Shown here: in pieces, positions 41,401-50,400 of the stretch | How positions within the stretch are numbered: the stretch's first letter is position 1 | Layout of the letters: each line of letters opens with the position of its first letter | From: a virus | Virus record (IMG/VR): IMGVR_UViG_3300020411_000371 | Span: 1-64,000 of that record | Length of the DNA stretch: 64,000 bases | Direction: 5' to 3' (one strand) | Program-made: the position numbers and the translations under genes | Notes under the pieces: generated by a model | Told to the model about the DNA's origin: nothing | What the model saw: the letters and a program-made list of their open reading frames with translations, nothing else | The model's database searches: none

Positions 41401-44400
41401 TCTCTCAATCTGTCTAGATGATTGAATTGTTGTGACAACAGGTAATCTAGTATAGAAACCACCAGGATTAACAATACGTATATCACTGATAGAACCAACT
41501 GCCTTTAATGAACTTGTGCTATAAGATGTATTGATAACGTCAGCATTTCCTTCTGGTTCATTAGCAAGTGGGAATTTGAATGTATCAGCACCACGAGTAA
41601 TAGTTGCACCAGATATAGAACTAATAGTAAAGTTTCCTACGTAAGGAGAATTGACAACATCTAAGTAACTAGATTTGATAACAGGAGAATCATCACCTGT
41701 TCTAGATGGGTCAAAGTAGTAAGAAATGTTAGTAACAATATCAGTATCAACTTTTAACTTAACAGTAGGATTAGGAACACCTTGACCAGTAATACCAGGT
41801 GTACCTACTCTTTCAATAGAGTTGAATGAGTATTCTAGTTTGTAGAGATTATCTTTAGAGAATGATAAGTTACCACCTGCCATTGAAGAATGACTGACAT
41901 CAAACAGATATTGATGTCCATAATACATCTTAAGAACAGGAGATTTAACGTAAATATTAACTTGACCTGAGTTTGTAGCTGGTGATGTTAGAGCAGCATT
42001 AGGTAATTTGTAAGTAAATTCAACAGGACTTACAACAGTATGAACTGGGAAAGCACCATCATATTCATCATATACAAGACTATTGTAAGTTTGTGATGGG
42101 TTACCATCAATATTAACCATCTCACCCTCAGTGAGGTAGTGACTGCTTCCAGTAACAATATAAACTTCATCACTATTAGCAACTGCAGTTGCTTGTATAA
42201 TTCTTCTAAGAGTTGCTATTAGAGTAATCTTAAGAACACCAGTTAGATTTTGAATTTGTGCAGTTGTATATTCAGCATTGTAACTAATATCACCAGAGTC
42301 AATATTAATAACAGATCCGACAATATAAGGTGAACCACCAGAAACTTCATCAATTCTAATAGAGTAATCATCATCAGTATATGGTTTGAATCTAGTCAAT
42401 TCATCCATATTGTTTGTACCGCCCTCTGGATGATTGAAATTGTTAAGATCAATATCAAATACACCTGGTGTAGTATTGTTTAATTGTGCAAATGTAAATG
42501 TAAGTTCATTAATATCATTAGGTATAGGTCCTACAATTCCATAAGTGCTTTGCTCATTAAACTGTTCTGTAACAATATAACCTGCATTGAGATTATCAGA
42601 CCAAGCATTATTATTAACTGCAAGATATATCTTTCTATTAGTAACATCTTGTCTAATAATATATCCACTATTTTGGAATACTCCTGCATCATTGTTAAGT
42701 CTTAATTTTGTTCCTGTGGTAAATCTAAACTCTTGGTTAAGAGTAAGTTCTTGAATATTATCAATCTTGACTGTAGGTGTAACCTTAAAGTAGTATCTGT
42801 CCTTAACATTAGCAGTAACTCTTAATTTCTGAGAACCTGGTGAAGGAACAGTAGCAGTTCTAGAACTCCAAACATCTTGAAGATATGTCAATGTGCTAGA
42901 ATCCTGAGACATTGATGTATCAGCATCATCAAAGTCTAAGTTCTGGAATCCTGCCTCTGCTAAAGCAAATCCTGTATTATTAACAGTTAGTTCTCCTCCC
43001 TCCACAACTGCTATGGCAGTTCTAGTGAATCCAATCTGTGTATTAGTTTGTGCTGTTTGTGTACCTAATCTTGCTGCATCAGCATTTTTATCAATCTTAA
43101 GACCCCAACCGACATAATCAATGTAATCATACTTGTTTGTGTAAGTAGAGAACCATGATGTATCTTGCCAGTTAAATCCTTCGTTAAATTCACCTGCAAT
43201 AGGATAGTTAGTTACATCATTAGGAACTGTAGGAGTAACTGCTCTGTTTCTAATACGAAGATTATCTACATGATATTGACCTTGCTCATTAGAACGGAAT
43301 TGACCTGTTGTTCCACTTCTACCAGGAATATTACCAATGTATAGGTTTTGATTCTGGAATGCAGTATTATCAATAGTTCCTTGAAGAACTTGTATACCAT
43401 TGACGTATGCAGTGTATTGACCTGCAGATTTAGTCAGTGAAATGAATTGCCAAGTATTATCGGCAAACATTGTAGTAACTGCAGATTGAAGAGCACCAGA
43501 TGCAGAGTTAAGTGCTGTTCCATTTGCAGTAACAACTAATTGTAATTCTCCACTAGAAATATCATAATACAACCATAGACCACCTGTACTCAAGGTAGCA
43601 TCACCGATTGCTATTAATGTTTGTTGTGTTTGACTATGTGTATTGTTATTACCAACAGCATCTTTATACAACATGAACTCAATAGTCCAGTTGTTAGTCA
43701 GTTTAGTTCCTAAATCAGAACCATTAACTTGTATTGCTGAATTTACCCATGTAGTAGGAGTAACAGTATCTTTTCCTAGTATCTGTGCATATCCATTAGT
43801 ACTATCAAATTTTAATGAATTACCCTCACCTATGAATGTTGGAGTGTAATGACCTGTAGTATCTGTAGTTTCACCACTTGTAAATGGTAGTAATAACTCA
43901 TTTCTATTCCAAGAAGTTTGACCATATACATGAACATCACCAGAACTGTCAGGGAATAATGTATGTGCAGTCAATCCTTCAATATTATTAACATCAAACT
44001 TATTATTAGTATGACTCTTAATAATACCATTGTATCCAAGTTTAACTACGTCAACAGTTAATTCACCGTCTGTATTCTGATACTTGTTAATTGCAATGTT
44101 AAGATCACCAAATATATCAATATGACTTCTCTTAGCAACATTAATACTGTATCCACCAAGAACTCCATAACGATAATTCCAAAGAGTATCACCATTAACA
44201 TTGAATTTACCAACCCAGAATCCATCTTTAGTTGTATTATCTGCCTTAAGTCTAGTTGTAGCAGTAATATAAAGTTCACTAAACTCATCTATTGTAAGAC
44301 TTGTATCCATAAAGGAATACAAGGTATTAGTTAATTGCTTATTCCATAGAAGACTAATTGCACTAGTACCTACATTTGCTTTACCAATACCTGTATCAAC

Positions 44401-47400
44401 TGATGATGCATTAGGACTTGTAGCAATTTCAAATGTATAGTATATGTCAGTTCCATTTACAAGTAAATCTGTAATTTTTTCAGAAACATTTACAGAAGTA
44501 ATCTTTCTCTTAACAGCAAAGTTACCAAGTGTATCTACAACAGCAATATAAGCATCAAATGGATTACCAGAGTTTGTATTAGTATGTCCACCAATAACAA
44601 ATCTAGTATCTGAATATTTTGCAATAGCACTAACATTATCAGAACGAGTAGAACCAGATATACCTGCATATGCTTTCTGATACTGTAAACTAGCACTTAA
44701 TCCGTTATCTGCCTGTGTATACTTGCAAAGAACAACATCAGGGTTATATGCTTCTAGAATGTTTGAGTTAGGTCTATTATGACCAACACAATAAACATCC
44801 ATACCGTCTACTAATATTCTCTCAAATTCTACTTCTTGTTGACCATCAGTACTCTTGATTGTCTTTTCCCAGTCTTTAACACCAGTAGCAGATAGTTTTG
44901 ATACAAATGCTATAGTATATCCAAAAGAATCTTTTGTTTTACCACAAATGAATATTTCCTTAGCATCATTTACAAATACATCATTAACCTTAACATAATC
45001 ATTACTTTCAATCTTAGAAATATAATAATCTGCTTTTTTGTATATTTGTGGGTGTGATAGTATAACTCTTGGGTTTGTAGTATAATTTTCACCAGAATTA
45101 GTGATATTAACTGAAGAAATAGATCCTACAGAAGATACAACCGCTTCTAATGCAGCACCAGTTCCATCTCCATCAAGAATTATTGTAGGAGGTAATTCGC
45201 TATTATATCCAGAACCTTGCTGATCAATAACAATCTCTTCAACACCTTTAATCTGTTTAACAACAAAAGTTTTGTTAGTGTTGTTCATTATAGGTGTGTA
45301 GTCAACTACAACATTATCTCCTACTGTCAAATTGTGTGGATTTTGAGTTTTTAAAACACCATAGTTGAGACCACCAATACTCTCAAAACCATATGTAGAT
45401 ACTGGTTCACCTTGAATATGTGAAACACGTGCAGAAACACCTGTACCATCAGTATCTGTGTTATCAAATACTAAACGGTCATTAACCTGATAAGATGCAC
45501 CAGGATTCTCTACTGTAAATCCAGTTACAGAAGCATCCTCAAACTTAGTAATTGTCTCAACTTCAATATCAACCTTAGAGTCAAACTTAACTTTAGGGAA
45601 GTAATCAAATAACTGTAGAGGAGATTCTTCAAAAATTTGATCTGGATCATCTAATTCATCCTGAGAGATCACAGCGTCCCTATTCTCGTCTTCTACCTCA
45701 AATAGGAGTAATTCACCGTCTTCAGTAGTTAGAGCGTTTGTAGAGGCATTTGGTGCCCTCTCAACGTCAATATCAACGTTCTCATATGGATCACGATATC
45801 TAACAACACCTGTAGGAATATTCTGTTGTGTTGCACCATCACTTAAGTTCCAAGTATCAACAACTGAGTTGAAACTAGGACCTAAAACATAAGGGAATAC
45901 TGGATTACCTTGTTCAGTAGTGTCAATAGTAACGAAGTAACAATATCTACCACCAGGAAACTCAGGTGTCTTACAGAAACGACCATTGTACTGATCAAGA
46001 TCACCTAAACCAAACACATACTCATAATCTTCTACAAAGTTACCTGCTGCCTCATCATTAAGTAGAGGACCTGCAATTCTAGCAGGATAAGGATTAGTAA
46101 CTGGATCATATACGAGTTCTGTTTTAAGACGATATGAAGTGTTTAATCTATTGATAGCAGATGCCTGATCTGTAGGATCAGCATAACCGTAAGGACCGTA
46201 TATTGGGTTACCATCAAATGCCCATCCAACAATAGGAGAGTGATTTAACTGTTCTGCCTGTTCAACTACGTTTCCTACAGTTGGTTCTTGTAAATTATCA
46301 CCAAGAACATATCTTAGTCTCTGTGGGTTTGATAAGTGAGCATATTCACCACCATACTGATTATTATATCCTTCAAATACTCCACCCTTTGCAGTATCTA
46401 ATGAACTAGTTGCTTGTAAGTTATATGTCCACTGGAATACATTTGCTGTAAATAATGCACCTTGACCAACAGAAGTCAAGTTAATAAGTGTAGTTCCTTG
46501 AATATATCCAATACCTCTGTTGAGAATCTCAACACTTGTTACTCTACCTGCGTTTTCTCCATCAATATCAATACCTGCTCTTGCAACAGCACCAAAACCA
46601 TCACCTTGAATACTTACTATAGGAGCAGTTGTATAACCAGATCCTGCAGAAATGATAGCGATTGATATAATACGACCATTCTGTACAATTGCTTGAGCAA
46701 CAGCACCTGATCCAGAACTCAATGTCACATCAGGATTTGATGTATATGAAGCACCACCACTTGTTACAGCAATAGATTGAATAGGACCTCTGACGTTTGC
46801 AGTTGCAGTTGCACCAGTTCCACCACCTCCAACAATAGTAATTGAAGGTTGTGAAGTATATCCTGTTCCTCCAGAATTGATTAGAATACGTGAAACAACA
46901 CCTTTAGTGATAATAGCAGTTGCAGCAGCACCAGAACCACCTCCACCAACTATAGAGACCAATGGTGAGGATGTATAACCAGATCCACCTGTAAGAACTT
47001 CTACTTCACTAAGAGAACCGTTAACAACAACAGAACCTGTTGCACCTGATCCTCCACCACCTGCAATAGTAATATTAGGAGGAGATGCAGCGTCATAGTC
47101 TTGACCAACGTTAGTAATAGAAATATCAGTTACAGCACCAAATGTTTTGAAGAAAGCTGACTTGTATGACCATATAGAAACACCATTAACCCAAGTTCCA
47201 ACAGGACCAGGATTAATTAAGTTCTTTGTAGATATAGTTTGAGCAGTTCTTGGGAATCTGTTTAATTTTCTTTGGTTGCCAGGTAATAACGCAGAACCAG
47301 GAAAAGGACCTATCTCATAGTTAGGAATACCTGTAGAAGCAACGTAAACGTAATTATCATTGAAGAATGTATTCTGAACGTTAGTGGTGTACGAACCAAT

Positions 47401-50400
47401 AGCAGTTAGAATCTGTTCACTTGCTGATTTACCTTTATTAAGGTCAATAGAAACAAGAATATTACCTTGAGGTATAACTCCACCTGGTTGAGGAAGTTGA
47501 TATTGGAATACAGTAGGTGAATCTCTTGATGTAACTAAGAATGTTCCATTATAGATGATTGGGTTAGCACCATAGATGGTAACCTGATCTCCAACTAGTA
47601 GACCGTGTGGGTTTGCACAGGTTACAGTAGCAGCTTGATCATTAATACCACCAAATGTAATTCCAGTAACTGAAATTAACTTTTTAACGTTATACAACCA
47701 AGTTGTAAGTTCTGAACTGACATCAGTTCCACCTAACTTAGAAATTGCTAGTTTATCACCAGGTAAGTAGTAAGAACCAGTGTCAGTAAGAGTAGTTTGT
47801 TGAGCATCAACGATACCAACAACGTTCATGACTACTTCTTGAGCAGTTCCTTTGTTAACATAGACTTTAAAGTTAGATTTTACTTCAGTAGCAGAATCCC
47901 AGTCCTCAACTACACCATTTACTGATCTAGTACACTCAATGAACTGGTTTAGTGATTTTTCCTTGTATTGAATTAGTTCTGCAACATCAGATGAACTACC
48001 AATTAAAAACTCACCGTTTCTTTCTGGCCAACCGATTGTAGAGTCAACAGTTATAATACCTTCTGTTTGATCAAGAGGTTCTGCTAGTTTTGTCTTATAA
48101 GGAACAACAAAAGTTCCATCAATAGTTTCTTCTGACAGAATTAATTCATATATCTCAACTTCTGATGTTTTAATTGAAATAAAGTTTTCTACGAGTGCAC
48201 TTGCTTGTCTGATGTTTTCATCAGCAATATCAGCATCTTGAGTTAAAAGACCATCTCTAATATTAGCAGGATCACCACTTACTATAGTTGCACGGAGAAT
48301 TGTATCAATAGACCATGTTGCAGCAGATGGTTTAATGATTTGATCTTTAGGATATGATATATTGACTTGCTCACCGTAAAGAAGTTTGAAAAGGTATGCA
48401 ATACTATAAGAAGTTCCTTTACAACTGTAAAAGTCTTTAATAGTCTTGATTGCAGTCCTTACGTCGATTGTATTGTAGTCTAATGCGGGAACATCTGGTA
48501 AGAACTGTTCCGTGTACTTGTCAAGTAATCTTTTAACAAATAGAGCGTCAAGACACTTAACAGGAGCATCTATACTATGTGCACTAGCAGTAGTGTCATT
48601 AGTGAATACAGCATTACCACTCTGAGTGTATGCAGTAATAGCACTTGCAGCTCTAGCACATCCAACAAACTGTGCTTTTGTGTATCCTGTTCCACTTTGG
48701 TTAATATTAAAACCAGTAACCTCGTTAACACCTATAGTTGCAGATGCTTCCGCTTCGGGAGGTGCTTGAATTACAACAACAGGAGGAGTAGTCTGACTAT
48801 ATCCTCTTCCAAACTCAGTAACGTTAATATCAGTGATTCTACCATTGAAAATAGATGCTACCGCTTTAGCACCAGTTCCACCAATGAATGTTCCTCTATC
48901 ATCTATTCTATTGTCAACAATATAAACGGAAGGTATATCTTCATAACCGCCACCACCGTCTAAAAGTTCAATAGAAGTAACTCTTCCGTCAGTATCAACA
49001 ACAGTTTCTAAAACTTGTGCACCAACAGGATCAACAATCGCTATTCTAGGTGTAGTAGTGTATCCTTGTCCCGCATTTAAGATTTCTAGTTGTGATACAG
49101 CACCGTCAACTAAATGTGCTTTAATATTTGCTCTAATAGGTGATTCACCTGTAGGTTCATCAACATAAACATGAGGAGCAGTTGTATATCCAAAACCACC
49201 ATAGGTAATTGGAGGAACCATACTGATAGATCCATTTAAGATCTGTCCTGTGCCTAGTGTACAACCTCCTGGCTGTCTGAAAGTGATTCTAGGGGTAAAT
49301 GTATACCCTGACCCAGAATTGACCACCTCAAGACCAGATACAGCACCATTAGTAACAGTTGCCTTTAAAGTTGCTTGCTGAGAACCATCTAATGTTGGAG
49401 ATTCAACTTGAACTACTGGAGGGTTAGTTTCACTATATCCAAAACCACCATTCAATAGAGAAAGAGTTTTAACACCATTTACAAGAGCAGTTGCAGATGC
49501 ACCTGTTCCAGTTTCAGAATTAATAGAAACTTGAGGAGGATATTGGAATCTATATTGAGTACCTGAATTATTAACACTAATTCCAGTAAGAGTACCCGCA
49601 TCACTAATTTGAGCATATCCAACAGCATCCTTACCAAATGAAGGTATAGGTGCTTCAATAGCGTAGAAATTAAGTATTCTTCCGTTTAATGGAGCTTCTT
49701 TGAATATAAACTGATCACCATCAATGAAAAAGTCAATTTTAGGAATCATCAACTTGTTATCATAGATTGCAATAACATATTCATCTACAGTAGGTTCATA
49801 TCTTACTCCGTTCCGTGTAATAGTAAACTGTCTCTTATTCTCACCAAATGCACCAGAGATATTGTCCATAGCAACAATATCGTTCTCAGTAAAACCATTT
49901 AAGTAAGTAATGTAAGTATATGCTGCGTCATCTGCTACAACTCTCGCTCTTGGAGGATTAGTGAATACAATATGATCACCATCAACAGTATAATCAACAT
50001 TAGGAAGTAACCAATCACCATACACCCTTACAATCATGTGTTGTGCAGATGGAGGTCCTACAGGATTAGATTGTGATAGTAATGGGAATCTTGATGTAGT
50101 ACCATCAAAACTAGTTAAAGGACTTGCTAGTTCAGACCACTTTAATTTTACCTGATCATAGTTAATACCAGGTGTTAGTGCAATGTTAGGAGCAGGTGTG
50201 GTGGTCTCATAGAATATTACTTCATTATCTACTAATATTGTTCCATTCTTCTCTAGGAAACTATCTACACTCTCTACAACAATCTTATCACTAGTAGCAG
50301 TAATTCCTTCTCTAACTTTCGTAGAACCATCTAAAATACTGATGTCTAGTTTATCAATGTCAAGATATCCTAGAAAATTGTTTAAAATATTCTGACCAAG

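Noticed and set aside
46580-47110. Regularly spaced repeats that could suggest CRISPR
   Set aside because: Repeats are in-frame protein repeats with diverged DNA, not identical short repeats with unique spacers.
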